The translations under genes were made by a program, and so were the position numbers. Of a DNA stretch of 64,000 nucleotides, positions 10,098 to 22,589 are shown one piece after another; the stretch's first letter is position 1, and each line of letters opens with the position of its first letter. The notes under the pieces were generated by a model that was not told where the DNA came from, searched no databases, and saw nothing but the letters and a program-made list of their open reading frames with translations. This DNA is from Armigeres subalbatus (Eukaryota; Arthropoda; Insecta; Diptera; Culicidae), in contig NC_085141.1 of assembly GCF_024139115.2 (NCBI RefSeq), forward strand, positions 135,655,822 through 135,719,821, written 5' to 3'.

Positions 10098-13000
10098 AAC
10101 ATCTTGGATATGTGTGCAGTCTACTAGAACTAGAACAAACGAGCTCAAAAAATATTAGAAGAAACAACGAACAAACGAGCTCAAAAAATATTAGAAGAAA
10201 CAACGATTAGAGTTGGAGATCGCTTCCAGACTGGTTTGATATGGCGCTACGACGAAATAGAACTACCAGATAGTTTTCCGATGGCTCTACAGCGTTTAAA
10301 ATGCTTGGAACGGCGAATGCTACGGGATGAATGCCTGAAGGAAAACCTACATAATCAGATTGATGAATACCAGAAAAAAGGATACGCTCATCGTCTAACT
10401 GAAGCTGAAATACTATCGAACGAATCAAAACGAGTCTGGTATTTACCTATAAGTGCTGTGACAAACCCCAAAAAACCAGGTAAAGTGCGTCTCGTATGGG
10501 ATGCTGCAGCAAAAGTATCCGGAATTTCGCTGAACAATCTGCTACTGCCTGGGCCTGATTTGCTGACCCCTTTGCCCCATGTCCTTTTTCGCTTTCGACA
10601 ATTCCCGGTGGCCATCTCCGGCGACATTAAGGAGATGTTTCATCAGATAAAAATCATGGAAGCTGATCGTCATTCTCAACGGTTTCTGTGGCGCAGTAAT
10701 CCCGAACAAGCTCCTCAAATCTTTGCGATGGACGTCGCAATTTTCGGCGCAACTTGTTCACCGTCGTCTGCGCAATTTGTGAAAAATAAAAATGCAGCAG
10801 ACTGCAGAATTCGCCACACAGTACCCTAAGGCAGCGAATGACATAGTAATGTGCCATTATGTGGACGATTACCTTGGTAGTTACGAAAGCGTCGAAGAGG
10901 CTAAGGAGGTTTCTGAAAGTGTGAAGTTTATACATTCGAAAGGGGGATTTGAGATACGAAACTGGGGATCAAACAGTGCTGCTGTTTTAGACCATCTGGG
11001 TGGAACACAGGCGGAAGGAGTTAAAGAGTTGATTTCGAAAGGAAACGACAACGCAGAGCGGTGCTAGGAATGCTTTGGCAGTCAGAATCAGACGAATTGC
11101 ACTTTTCAACAACGTTTCGCAACGAAATCGTTCAACTGATCGATAAAAGGAACCAGGGCAACTAAAAGACAGATCCTAAAATGTGTCATGAGTTTATTTG
11201 ACCCGCTTGGCTTGCTAGCTTCGTTTTTGGTACACGGCAAGATCATGATGCAGGAGGTCTGGAGGACAAAAATTCAGTGGGATGAACGCGTGAACGATTA
11301 TGTCTTCGGACGCTGGAAGAAATGGATTGCTTTATTCGACACCATTGGAGAACTTCAAGTACCCCGTTGCTATTTTCACAACGCAAGCACTAGATTGTAC
11401 TCGACACTTCAGCTGCACATCTTTGTTGACGCAAGCGAGGACGCATACTCTGCCGTGGCTTATTTTCGAGTAGAGGACGATAATGGAATTGTTCATTGCG
11501 CATTAGTGTCAGCGAAATCAAAAGTGGCGCCTATTCAGCACGTTACTATCCCCAGATTAGAGTTGATGGCTTGTGTATTAGGAGTACGACTGGCAACATT
11601 CGTAGGCGACGGCCATTCATTCCCAATCAAACGAAAGGTGTTCTGGTCTGACTCAAAAACTGCGTTGGCGTGGATTGGGTCTGAACACCGACGCTATAGG
11701 CAGTTTGTGGCATGCAGAATTGGTGAAATACTGTCATCGACGGATGCAAGCGAGTGGAGTTGGGTGCCAAGTAAACTCAACGTAGCAGATGAAGCCACAA
11801 AATGGGGCAAAGGCCCCTGCTTTGACGCTTCCAGTCGCTGGTATAAAGGGCCAGAGTTTTTGTATGAGCCTGATCAATGTTGGCCACAACCTGTTGAGCG
11901 AATTACTACTACTGAAGAGGAACTACGTCAATGCTATATTCATGGTATATGCACTGCACCGCTACTACAGATAGATCGTTTCTTCAATTGGAATCGGTTG
12001 CTGCGGACCGTAGTTTACGTGAAACGTTTTGTAAACGCATGCAGGCGAAATTTGCAGAGACACCTTGTTGGAGATATCCTAACGCAAGCAGAATTAGAAG
12101 ATGCTGAGACTGTGTTATGGAGAATCGTACAGTCGGACGGATATTCAGAAGAGCTGGCTATCATAAGAAAGAACGGAAGGTTGCATATCGAGCAACAAAT
12201 TACGCTGGACAAAAACAGTGTTCTGTACAAACTTACACCGATGTTGGACGATCAAGGTGTTCTTCGTGTTGATGGCCGTATCGGTTCTCTTGAAGTAGTA
12301 GCAACAGTACCCTATTATTCTTCATAGGAACCATCGTGTGACCTTTTTAGTTATCGACAACTACCACCGCAAGTATCTCCGTGCCAACTCGGAGACAATA
12401 GTTAATGAAGTGCGACAACGATTTTACGTGCCACGGTTACGTGTGCTTGTTAAAATGGTTGCCAATCGTTGTCAAAAATGTAAAGTTAAGAGAGCTAGGC
12501 CGGCTCTCCCAAGAATGGGACCTTTGCCTGCAGCGATTAGGCCCTTCAGCTATGTTGGATTAGACTATTTTGGTCCGATAATTGTAAAGGTTGGCCGCTC
12601 AAATGCTAAACGATGGATTGCACTATTTACGTGCCTAACGATTCGCGCTGTGCACATAGAAGTAGCCTTCGATTTGTCTACGCACAGTTGCATTGCTTGT
12701 ATTCGAAGGTTCGTCGCTCGAAGGGGATCCCCAATCGAAATACATTCCGATAACGGGAGAAATTTTGTTGGTGCTGAACGCGCTTTAAAGGAGCAAGTTA
12801 CACGTATCTATGAGGACGCAGCAGTAACTTTTACAAACGCTCGTACCAAATGGGTATTTATAGCACCTTATGCTCCGCACATGGGAGGCTCATGGGAGCG
12901 TTTAGTTCGATCCATCAAAATTGCTATGACAAGTTTACCACAGGAGCGCAAATTGGACGACGACGCATTATATACCACAGCGGTAGAGGCAGAGGCAATC

Positions 13001-13437
13001 GTCAACACGCGACCGCTGACTTATTTGCCTCTAGATTCAGCAGAACAGGAAGCCTTGACCCCAAACCATTTTTTGTTGGGATCATCTAGTGGTGTGAAGC
13101 AGCCAGCAATCGAAATGGATGATTCCAGGAATGTCATTCGTAGTACGTGGCACCTGATACAGTACAAACTCGACCATTTCTGAAGACGCTGGGTCAAAGA
13201 ATATTTGCCCCCATTAACAAAGAGAACCAAGTGGTTTGGTGAAACAAAAACGATACAGGTTGGTGATTTGGTTGTAGTTATTGATGATGTCAAGCGAAAT
13301 GGATGGATGCGAGGGAAGATATTGGAGGTGAATCCTGGAAAAGATGGTAGAGTGAGACAGGCTGTAGTCCAGACTTCTGATGGAGTGTTTCGAAGACCAG
13401 TGTCCAAACTGGCCATTCTTGAGGTAAAGCAGTGATA
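10098..13437 (+). pseudogene. BEL/Pao retrotransposon pol, decayed
   Basis: The domains come in the BEL order. Reverse transcriptase begins near 10200, with ISGDIKEMFHQI in palm motif A and YVDDYL near 10858. RNase H follows (DASEDAYSAVAYF, PRLELMAC, SDSKTALAW, about 11430-11690). The integrase has a catalytic core with LDYFGP, SDNG and WERL (12338-13183), and a C-terminal domain ends at 13435. Breaks are visible: a frame change near 10790, another near 11060, one near 12305, and a premature stop at 13181-13183. A 36-bp duplication lies at the start. No gag precedes it on this strand and no 5' LTR is seen, so it is a truncated, inactive copy. The call to BEL/Pao is firm; the sublineage is not. 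Confidence 0.9.
10133..10204 (+). repeat. 36-bp perfect tandem duplication in pol
   Basis: Units at 10133-10168 and 10169-10204 are identical. Being a multiple of three, the duplication keeps the frame. The same bases are open in two frames. Confidence 0.9.
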
Positions 13438-13463
13438 TAGCTGAGGCAGATACCCATCTTTAC

Positions 13464-13730
13464 GAGGAGGGGGATGTTCAGGCTGGCAACCATTCCGTAG
13501 TCAACGAACTGAAGTCTGCTGCGATAGCACAGCCCTGTCATCTCATCAGATAGCATTAATGTCAAAACATCACATGCGTTTGTTATTCATGCACAAAGCG
13601 ATTGTCTATTTCAATAATTTAGTTTATTTTATTAATTTCTACAGTCCTACATTGAATTAAATTCAAAAATGCGTTAGAGGTGAGAAATAACAACTTATTT
13701 ATAAAAGGCTCAACATTATTGAGAATTATC
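13464..13730 (+). mobile_element. Polypurine tract and 3' LTR start of the BEL element
   Basis: GAGGAGGGGGA at 13464-13474 is directly followed by TGTTCAGGCTGGC, a start typical of BEL LTRs. The LTR extends at least to about 13730; its end could not be set because no partner LTR exists in the window. Confidence 0.6.
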
Positions 13731-13850
13731 TTATAGCACAAAAATGGTAAATTTATAACCTAATTGTTCGTGGAATCAAAAAACTACTAAGCCACTGAAT
13801 TTGTAAGCAATCTCTAAATTAAAATCTAAGCAAACTTATTACTACATTTA

Positions 13851-14507
13851 GGGCAGTTCATATTTTAAAAATGTTCAAAAATTTCAACTCCCATATGTCT
13901 ATTAGCATCATTTTGATAATATAGGAGTCCTGGCAAAATTTCAGGCAATTCGGTGGCCATTTAGGGGTGGCGCGAAGTCAATTTATGTTTATATGGAAAT
14001 TTGTATGGGAAAAACTTAAAACTTATTCAAATCCCCCTACAACTCTTAAATCGTGATGAATTCAAATACACATCCCCAACCTCCATTTTTGGAATCTATT
14101 TGAGCTCAACCAGTGGGTAACTCATTAATTTTGATTTATATTTCCACTGCTACGTTGAGGCTTATTACACCACTTTAGACATTTATCCCATACTCACACT
14201 GTCAATAGAACCGTTCAATCCACTCATTACTAATATGTTATCCGGAGGTCTCATTTATATAGATTCCAAAAAGGAAGGTTGGGAATATTTATTTTAATTT
14301 ATCACGATTTGACAGTAGTAGGGAGACTTGAATAAATTTTAAGTTTTTCCCATACAAATTTCCATATAAACATAAATTGACTTCGCGCCACCCCTAAATG
14401 GCCACCAAATTGCCTGAAATTTTGCCAGGACTCCTATATTATCAAAATGATGCTAATAGACATATGGGAGTTGGAATTTTCGAAAAAAATTGAAATTTGA
14501 ACTGCCC
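13851..14507. mobile_element. Foldback MITE, GGGCAGTTCA ends, TA TSD
   Basis: GGGCAGTTCA and TGAACTGCCC bound the element, with TA at 13849-13850 and 14508-14509. The arms stay complementary for about 190 bases each and include the CTTCGCGCCACCCC / GGGGTGGCGCGAAG block. No coding frame. Confidence 0.8.
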
Positions 14508-14616
14508 TACTACATATATCCTAAATATATTGCAGCTTAAAGCACTACGCTAACGAGTATCGTGCGTTCTTAGCTCGTTCCCGAACAGGATATAAGTAAC
14601 ATAAGCATGAAAAATC

Positions 14617-15171
14617 CCTCCTTAGCCTAGCGGTAAGATGTGCGGCTATAAAGCAAGACCATGCTGAGGGTGGCTGGGTTCGATTTCCGGTGCCAGTCTA
14701 TGCAATTTTCGGTTTAGAAACTATCTCGACTTCCCTGGGCATAAAAGTATCATCGTGTTAGCCTCATGATATACGAATGCAAAAATAGTAGCTTGCCACA
14801 GAAACCTCGCGAAACAACCGTCTAAGACGAATTAAGTACTGTCCATTTAATTCCACCAGTTAATTTTCGTTATCTTTGAAGATACGTATTTGATCACAAC
14901 TGTGTGGTCGCCTCTGCGTCTTAAATTGCTTGACTCGATTTCGCTGAAGACGACCACACAGTTTTAATAACAGCCAGGTCGAAATACGTATCTGCAAAGA
15001 TAACGAAAATTAACTGGTGGAATTAAATGGACAGTACTTAATTCGTCTTAGACGGTTGAATACATTCCACTAAAAGAGCTATATATATATATTTTTTCTT
15101 GCGAAACAGTAAGCAGCGAGGCGGCAATGTTCCAGTGGGGGATGTAATGCCAATAAGAAGAAGAAGAAGAA
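14617..15171 (+). mobile_element. Feilai-type SINE, split by a MITE
   Basis: The head holds TAGCCTAGCGG and a B-box-like GGTTCGATTTCC, and the tail is an AAG repeat ending at 15171. The perfect flanks GCATGAAAAATC at 14605-14616 and 15172-15183 are the target duplication. Body sequence matches the minus-strand copy at 1812-2100. A palindromic MITE lies in the middle. Confidence 0.85.
14816..15057. mobile_element. Palindromic MITE, AACCGTCTAAGACG ends
   Basis: AACCGTCTAAGACGAATTAAG and its reverse complement bound the element, with about 90-bp arms containing TTAATTCCACCAGTTAATTTTC. Fragments of the family occur at 6118-6545 and 50548-50645. No clear target duplication. Confidence 0.75.
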
Positions 15172-15417
15172 GCATGAAAAATCACTGTTTTTTGTAGCCT
15201 GTTTTTACAAAAACCCCTCCCACGAGGTAACCGCCTACGGTCTATCTTAACGTCTGGCAAGATAATAGAATTATCTTTCAAAGCGCGATGCTCATCATGC
15301 GCGGGGTCCTGGAACGCTATGCAGACCCGTTTTTGCTTTGTATCGCGGGTGATTTTTATCGTTAGTGTCATGCAAAATACGACAGCGTGTGTGCTCGAGT
15401 GTTAAGGTAGCCGCATA

Positions 15418-16447
15418 CGGTGTTAGGCCATTTGGCCGAATGCCGTTTTGCCGAACGCCATTTGGCCGAATTCCGTTTGGCCGAACGCCATTTGGCCGAA
15501 CGAGTCGTTTGGCCGAATGCCGTTTGGCCGAATAGTTAAAAAAAATTGACCTCAGTTTACGATTAGTCCTTCTTTACTTCCTTTTTCTTTCTTCTTCTTT
15601 CTTCCTTCTTCCTTCCTCTTTTTTCCTTTCTCCTCTTTCCTTCTTTTTTCTTTCTTCTTTTTTCCATCCTCTATCTTCTTTTTTCCATCCTCTATCTTTT
15701 TTTCCATCCTCTATCTTCTTTCTTCCTTCTTCCTCCCGCTTCCTTCTTCATTCTTTCTTCTTCCTTCTTCATTCTTCATTCTTCATTCTTCATTCTTCAT
15801 TCTTCATACTTTATTCTTCCTTCTTCCTTTTTCCTCCTTCCTTCTTCCTTCTTCCTCCTTCCTTCTTCCTACTTCCTTCTTCCCTCTTCCTTCTTCCTTC
15901 TTTCTTCTTCCTGGTCCCTTCTCTTTCTTTCTTCTTCCTTCTTCTTTTCACCTTCTTTCTTCACCCATCTTCCTTCTTCCCTCTTCATTCTTCCTTCTTC
16001 ATTCTTCCTTCTTCTTTCTTCCTTGTTCCTTCTTCCTTCTTCCTTCTTTCTTCTTCATTCTTCATTCTTCCTTCTTCCTTATTCCCTCTTCCTTCTTTTT
16101 TCTTCCTTATCCCTTCTCTTTCTTCCTTCTTCATTCGTCCTTCTCCTTTCTTCCTTTTTCCTTCTTCCTTGTTCTTTCTTCCTTCTGCCTTCTTCCTTAT
16201 GCCTTCTTCCTTCTTATTTCTTCCTACTTTCTTCTTCCTTATCCCTTCTCTTTCTTCCTTCTTCCTTCACCCTTGTTCCTTCCTCCTTCGTCCTTCTTTC
16301 TTCTTCTTTCGTCTTTCTTCTTTCTCCCTTCATAAGGAAACGTATTTCAACTATTCGGCCAAACGGCATTCGGCCAAATGACCTTTTCGACCAAATGGCA
16401 TTTGGTCAAACGACATTCGGCCTAACGGCATTCGGCCAAATGACCCT
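15418..16447. mobile_element. TTTGGCCGAA-iteron foldback with polypyrimidine core, copy 1
   Basis: The left end carries about eight close copies of TTTGGCCGAA-type units. The right end carries the same units inverted (TTCGGCCAAA), just beyond ATAAGGAAACGTATTTCAA. Between them, about 15571-16330, the + strand is almost purely C and T, mostly CTTCCTT-like units. Open frames in the core are repeat translations. A sister copy lies at 43036-44235 with the same flanking words. Confidence 0.75.
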
Positions 16448-16619
16448 CATACCTCGGGAAAATTTCCCAAAGGATTTTGGTCAATGTGTATTTCGAAATG
16501 GGCGGGATTCTTCCTACTTTTCGTGACGAAGTTCAGTGATTTTCACCGCTTTGATACACGAAGAAAAATCTATGAACAAGATCCCGGGTGTAAGGCTACT
16601 TTCATAATCGCCGAATTTA

Positions 16620-17112
16620 ATCGGCTATTACGAACCACTAATGAGTAAACCGGAAACCGGAACAGCATCTGTGCTGTTATACGCAAGCAAAACATGATGT
16701 GTATCAGTGGAGAACACTCAACGGCTGCAAGTGTTCATCAACAGATGCCTGCGGTACATAATTCGGGCCTCGTGGCCTCACAACTGGATCTAAAACAATG
16801 AGCTCCGTCATCAGTGTCGACAGAGGCCGAAAGCAACTGAAATTGTTGGTCTGAAGAGGGGCTGGGTCGGCCACATCTTACATAGGGGCGGGAACGAAAT
16901 CTGTAAACAAGCATCAGACTGGAACCCAGCGGGACATCGCAGCAGAGGCAGACCCAGAGGCTCATGGCGGCGAAGCCTCAAGAAAGAAATAAAAGGAGTT
17001 GACCAAAATCCAACCTGGCATCAGGTTTAAGCGATAGATGGACATCGGTCAGGATGGAGATCTTTCAAGCCGGCCCTTTGCACCACCGGAGGTGTACAGA
17101 ACCCATAAGTAA
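16620..17112 (+). pseudogene. LINE ORF2 C-terminus and 3' end
   Basis: In-frame pieces read RLQVFINRCLRYIIRAS, then KRGWVGHILHRGGNEICK and DWNPAGHRSRGRPRGSW, the usual end of many non-LTR retrotransposon reverse transcriptase proteins. Stops interrupt the frame. The copy ends in TAAG repeats near 17112, the likely 3' tail. 5' truncation is normal for LINEs. The clade is not resolved; RTE-like is my best guess. Confidence 0.75.
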
Positions 17113-17148
17113 GTAAGTAATTACATAGTAAATATACAAGAGGCCATC

Positions 17149-17302
17149 CACAAAGTACGTCACGCTCCTAGGGGGGGGGGGGTTCCGAGCAGCGTGACGA
17201 CTCATGCAAAAATTTTAGAGGTTTAATACAAAAAGTGTGACAAAGGGGGGAGGGGGGGTCAAAAATCTCCGATTTTTGCGTGACGTACTTTATGGATCTT
17301 CC
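17149..17302. mobile_element. MITE with CCACAAAGTACGTCACGC ends
   Basis: ATCCACAAAGTACGTCACGC and GCGTGACGTACTTTATGGAT are imperfect inverted ends around G-rich runs. A diverged relative may lie near 63350-63500. Confidence 0.65.
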
Positions 17303-19149
17303 CCAATCTTTGGTGCACTCTACATGAGAATATGACTTCTATTTCTATTCTGCCAAATATCATCTAAGGGCTAGAAATTTTAACCCCCGACTTTTTACTG
17401 AAGACCAAGCAGATAATGTTTGAACAGTGCTGATGCTGGAGCCACGACAACAGGGCAACATTGCGTTATTTGGTTGGAAAAGTCCTTTTATTGTTGTTTT
17501 TGAATAAAAACGGATGTTCCGTTAAGCTTTTATCTTAGAGATGGGATACCGTAAAATATCTATATTATGTAATTTTTCTTCAACACACTGTAATTAATCA
17601 AAATGTGCATGAACGTCTACTTTCAGAACAGAACGAGCGTATAACAGCTGACAACGAATCGTTATTGAATGACAGGAATCAACCCAGTAGAAACTTATAA
17701 TGAGTCTCTTTACCTAGCTAAAATGCTGCTAATTTTAAACCGGATTTTGCTGCGTCAAGTGATTTGATTGCAACTAGTAACTGGTGCTATTACTGGGCCA
17801 ATACTGAACTCAAAGTGTGGTGGTTCATTCAATTTGTGAATTTTGAATTATATATTACCACAGCAAAACGTGTTTGTGTACATACCTCGAAGGAAACGGT
17901 TGTGCGTTTTTGGAATTCTAATATGGTATTTTACAACCACAATGTTGCTTATATTAATTCGGACGTACCCTTACTTCACATAACATATGATTCATTATCA
18001 TTTCACCTACATAAATGGGATTTGATTTCCTATAGACCGCAATTCGGCATCGCACAAAAGTACTTCGTTATGGCGTGGTCATGCCGCCCGTCCGTCGTCG
18101 TCGTCCTCGTCGTGCGCGACAAGATAAATATAAATTAGTTCAACAACACGCGATCGACATCCAAAGAGAGTGTCTGCCCGTTCCATGCCGCGGAGGGCCG
18201 GCTTCAATATTGAACTGGTCCGGTACATGTCGCTAGGTGTCCGCCAATGTTGTTGAACTAGTCTCGATAGATCGCGAGCGAATGCAATTGGCCACGCTTG
18301 TATGCAGTTCGGGTTCTGCATTGATCTGTCTGGTTCTCAAATTCAGGGGCGCAATATTGATGTGATTATGGAGATTGGCTCATGGGATTGTGTGTATGCG
18401 TGATTGAGAAAGAGGACAGTTTTTTATGGTTTAGTTAAAATGGATTGGCAAATGGAAGAACATACGCTTCCGAACTTCAATAGCTAAAAGTAAGGGTTTG
18501 TTTAAAAGAAACCTGTTCCCTTCAGGTGGTTGCACTGATTTAGGCTACATTCGTGATCTTGACAAAAACTTCAATGTCAAAGTAGAATTGCAACTTTCTG
18601 TTTGCTAATGAATCATGCATTGTCCTTAGGCGCTGCATAGTCTTTGTATAGGACTACAAACTTTCATTTCGGTATAAGTGGAAAGGGGTGAGATGAAGTT
18701 CAAAGTAGAGTTTCTTCATTTCTAGTTTAGACTAGTCTACACTATACAGCCAGTTCGTGAATCCTGGAAATGGATAGACTCAAGTACATCTATCACTTTT
18801 CAAGTAAATATTTATGTTTGAAGCACAACATAAATGTTATTCAAACATAAAATCGGCCAGGCCTACTGTGCAGCGTTGTTAAAAATACCTGTGAGAATCC
18901 ATCCCTTTATTTCACAATTAAGCCATAGAACGGAGACATCTTGTGCCAATCACTCTGTTTACATTATTAGGTGATGGTTGTTGAATCGTATGGAGTGACT
19001 TTGCTAAGGGGCGATTCAAATATGTCTTCCATTACTTTTTAGATTTGTAGACCACCCCGTCTCATTTTTTCTCAAAATATCTTAGACTCCTTCCCCACCT
19101 ATTTTTTATTTATTTAGCTTACATCTGAACAAATATTACTGAATCAACA
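17303..19149. other. No gene recognised
   Basis: No coding frame or RNA gene is supportable. A short inverted repeat, TAGTTCAACAACA at about 18138 and TGTTGTTGAACTA at about 18250, brackets a GC-richer stretch of about 100 bases. Confidence 0.5.
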
Positions 19150-19440
19150 ATTTGACGCCGCAATACACGGTTCGATGCCGCATCTATCCATACTAGAATG
19201 CGGCTCACGCTCGCCAAGTCGTTCTGTACCTGGTCAGCCCCCCTCGCTCGCTGCGCTCCACGCTGTCTTACACTAGCCGGATCGGAAGCGAAAACCATCT
19301 TTCAGGGTTGCTGTCCGGCATTCTTGCAACATGCCTTGCCCATCGTACCCTCTCAACTACCTTTAGCTACCTTTTGGATGCTGAGTTCGCCGTATGGTTC
19401 AAGTTTCATGTCCGTAGAGGACTACCGGTGGGCTGCAAAA
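19150..19440 (-). pseudogene. LINE ORF2 C-terminal fragments
   Basis: Minus-strand reading gives PVVLYGHET near 19425 and VRWARHVARMPDSNPERWF near 19340, both standard stretches downstream of a LINE reverse transcriptase. Several stops follow. It is a dead fragment. Confidence 0.6.
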
Positions 19441-19789
19441 TGGTGGGTTGACCTCAAGGAAGGAGCGCCCAACATAGCTCTGGTCCCTACAAGTCCATAT
19501 CTCACGCTTCCACGGGTCGTCCGATGACAAAAGACCGCCAGCTAAGGGTTGTGTACTCAGCTGGTAGTGCAGCCTGGGCACTGTTGTCCTTCTGACATCA
19601 GCTAGAGTGAGAAGGTGCGCCTCGAGCGTCTGTTCACCAGGACGTGCGGCTCAAACAGCGTCTGCCTGGTACCCAGTGGCTGGAAAATGAAATGCTGTAT
19701 CGCGTTAGCTATATCTAAGGTGGTAGCCCCATCATCGCGATGTAGGTAACGCGACCCCGGTAAGGTAGCTTACTTAAGCCTCTCAAATA

Positions 19790-22255
19790 CCATGAAAAAT
19801 GGAGATAGAAGAAAAAGAGAACGTTATTTTTGGCAACCGACCCGGCAACGAAATAAGGACTATGATTGGAAACTCGGTACCTGGAATGTCAGGACCCTAA
19901 ATGAACCTGGACGAGTGAGCCTTCTGGCTCGTGAACTGCAGAAGGTTGGAGTGAACGTGGCTACTATTCAAGAAGTCCGATGGCCTAGATCCGGAGAACG
20001 TGAATTCCGAGCCGTGGACCCCACGACCAATACTGCATTCAAGTATAACATCTATCACAGCGGCGGTGAAAAAGCAGAGCATGGAGTTGGTTTCGTAGTG
20101 ATGGGCAAGCAGATGAAGCGAGTGATGCGGTGGAAACCCATTAGCGGACGAATCTGTGTGTTGAGTTCAAATTCTTCAATTACAGCCTAATCAACGTTTA
20201 CGCACCGACAAACGATAAATCCGACGACGTGAAGGACACGTTTTATGAATGTCTTGATAAAGCCTATGGAGAGTGCCCAAAGCATGACGTGAAATTGTTA
20301 TCGGAGACGCTAACGCTCAGGTCGGTAGAGAGGACTTTTTCCGTCCCATAATCGGTAGGGAGAGCCTTCACTCCGCTACCAATGACAACGGCCTACGGCT
20401 AGTAAATTTTGCTGCTGCAAGATGGATGGCCATCAGTAGCACCTACTTTGCACGAAAGAACATCCGAAAGTACACCTGGAGATACCTAAATGGTGAAACT
20501 TGCAACCAGATAGACCATGTTCTGGTGGATGGGCGCCATTTCTCGGATGTTATCATTGTGCGGACATTCAGAGGTCCGAACATTAACTCTGATCACTACC
20601 TCGTTGTCAGTAGAATTCGATCACGGTTGTCAACTGTATCGAACGAAAGATCACAGCGAACGATGCGTTACAATATCCAGCGATTGTCGGCGGAAGGAGT
20701 ATCGGCTGAGTACCGCCAGAAGCTCGACGAACGGATAAGTGCAATCAACGTTAGCGACAACATCAACGATCTATGGGAGTCGATCCATGAAGCGGTGAGC
20801 ACAACAGCACGAGAAGTGGTAGGCACTGCACAGAGGCGACCCAGGACAGGTTCGTTCGATGTGGAGTGTCAGAGAGTGACAGACGAGAAGAACGTTGCCA
20901 GAAGCCGGATGTTGATGTCGGGTACCCGATCGAATAGAGATCGGTACAAGGAAGCAAGAGCAGCCGAAAAACGAACCCACCGCAGGAAGATAAAAAGAGT
21001 ACGAAGAACAAGTTATTAGTGAGGCGCAGGAAAAATGGAGCAGAACAATATGCGGAGGTTTTATGAGTCTGTCAATGGCGTGCGGAGAAATACAGCGCCA
21101 TCTCCCGTCATGTGCAACGACCAACAAGGGAGTTTGCTGACAGATAAAACTGAAGTGGCTGCCAGGTGGAAGCAACACTTCGAGACTTTGTTGAATGGAG
21201 GAAGTGACGGTGCATCGGTGAACAGAATAAATATTAGCGACGATGGACAAGCTGTGGAGTCACATACACTAGATGAGGTAAAAAAAGCTGTTAAAGAGCT
21301 GAAAAACAATAAGGCTGCGGGGAAGGGCCAGCTCCCGGCTGAGCTTCTCAAACATGGCAGTGAGCAGCTTTATGAAGTTCTGCACCATATGTCGAAAATA
21401 TGGGAAGACGAGGAAATGCCTGATAGCTGGTTGGACGGCCTCATTTGCCCTCTCTTTAAGAAAGGGCACAGACTGGAGTGCGCCAATTACCGAGGAATAA
21501 TTCCTCCTTAATTCGGCGTACAAAATTAAGTCCCGTATTCTGTTCAACAGATTGAGACCGCTTGAAGAGTCCTTTGTCGGCGAATACCAAGCAGGTTTTT
21601 GTGAGGGCCGATCAACGACGTATCAAAAGTTTACCCTGAGACAATGCACTCTCGAATCTACTGTTCAATATAGCGCTCGAGGGAGCGATTAGGAGAGCTG
21701 GTGTGCAAAGAAGCGGTACCATTATCACAAAATCGCATATGCTCCTGGGATTTGCGGACGATATCGATATTATCGGAATTGATCGCGGTGCCGTGGAAGA
21801 GGCTTTTGTGCCTTTTAAGAGGGAGAGAGCGAGGATTGGACTCACAATCAATACCAGCAAAACGAAGTACATGGTCGCTGGCAATCAACGTGGGTTCATT
21901 AGTGGTGGTGGTAGCGAAATGGTGCTGGATGGTGAAAAATTTGAAGTGGTAGAAGAATTTGTGTATCTTGGAACATTAGTTACGTGCGATAATGATGTTA
22001 CCCTCGAGGTGAAAAGGCGTATTGCAGCTGAAAATAGGGCTTATTACGGACTTCGTAATTAGCTTAAGTCCCGTAGTCTGCAAACGAAAACAAAACTCGC
22101 GCTGTATACTACTCTGATTCTTTCGGTGGCTTTATACGGCCATGAGACGTCCGTTAAAGGAGGCTGATCGGAGAGCCCTCGGAGTGTTTGAGCGTAGGGT
22201 GCTGCGGACAATACTCGGCGGTAAACAGGAGAACGGTATGTTCTCCCACTCAATG
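19790..22255 (+). pseudogene. RTE-like LINE ORF2 (endonuclease + RT), broken
   Basis: An apurinic-type endonuclease starts with LGTWNVRTLNEPG and ATIQEVRW, and continues after a break near 20190 with NQIDHVLVDGRHFSD and SDHYLVV. The reverse transcriptase region follows: KNNKAAGKGQLPAELLKHG, then CANYRG near 21480. The catalytic FADDIDIIG is near 21750, then VYLGTLVTCDND and LYGHET near 22145. Breaks include frame changes near 20190, 21020 and 21510, a stop near 22060, and a deletion near 21640-21660. The deletion is inferred by comparison with the second copy at 61222-62235, which keeps sequence missing here. The clade call is from memory of the endonuclease style. Confidence 0.85.
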
Positions 22256-22589
22256 CATAACATAAATAATCTTATTACTGAATATGAATCATAATTGGAC
22301 TCTTATTCAATAAAGTCGATCTGTCAAACTAAGCATATGCGGTATTTCGAAAAATTTCGTTTCAGGTGGTTCGAAACGAAATTCCGCGGAATTTCGCGGA
22401 ATTTGAGCATGGCGAAATCTGATTTCTTGATTTCGTTTCGTTTCGTAAAATTACAAAAATTTCGCTAGAAAAAGCTTGCTTCTAACGAAATTTAACGGAA
22501 TTCCGCGGGATTTCGAAAAAAATTTAAACGAATCCATACTTTACATTATAAAAAATTTTGGCTGCGCCGCTGAACTCCAACTCCAACTT

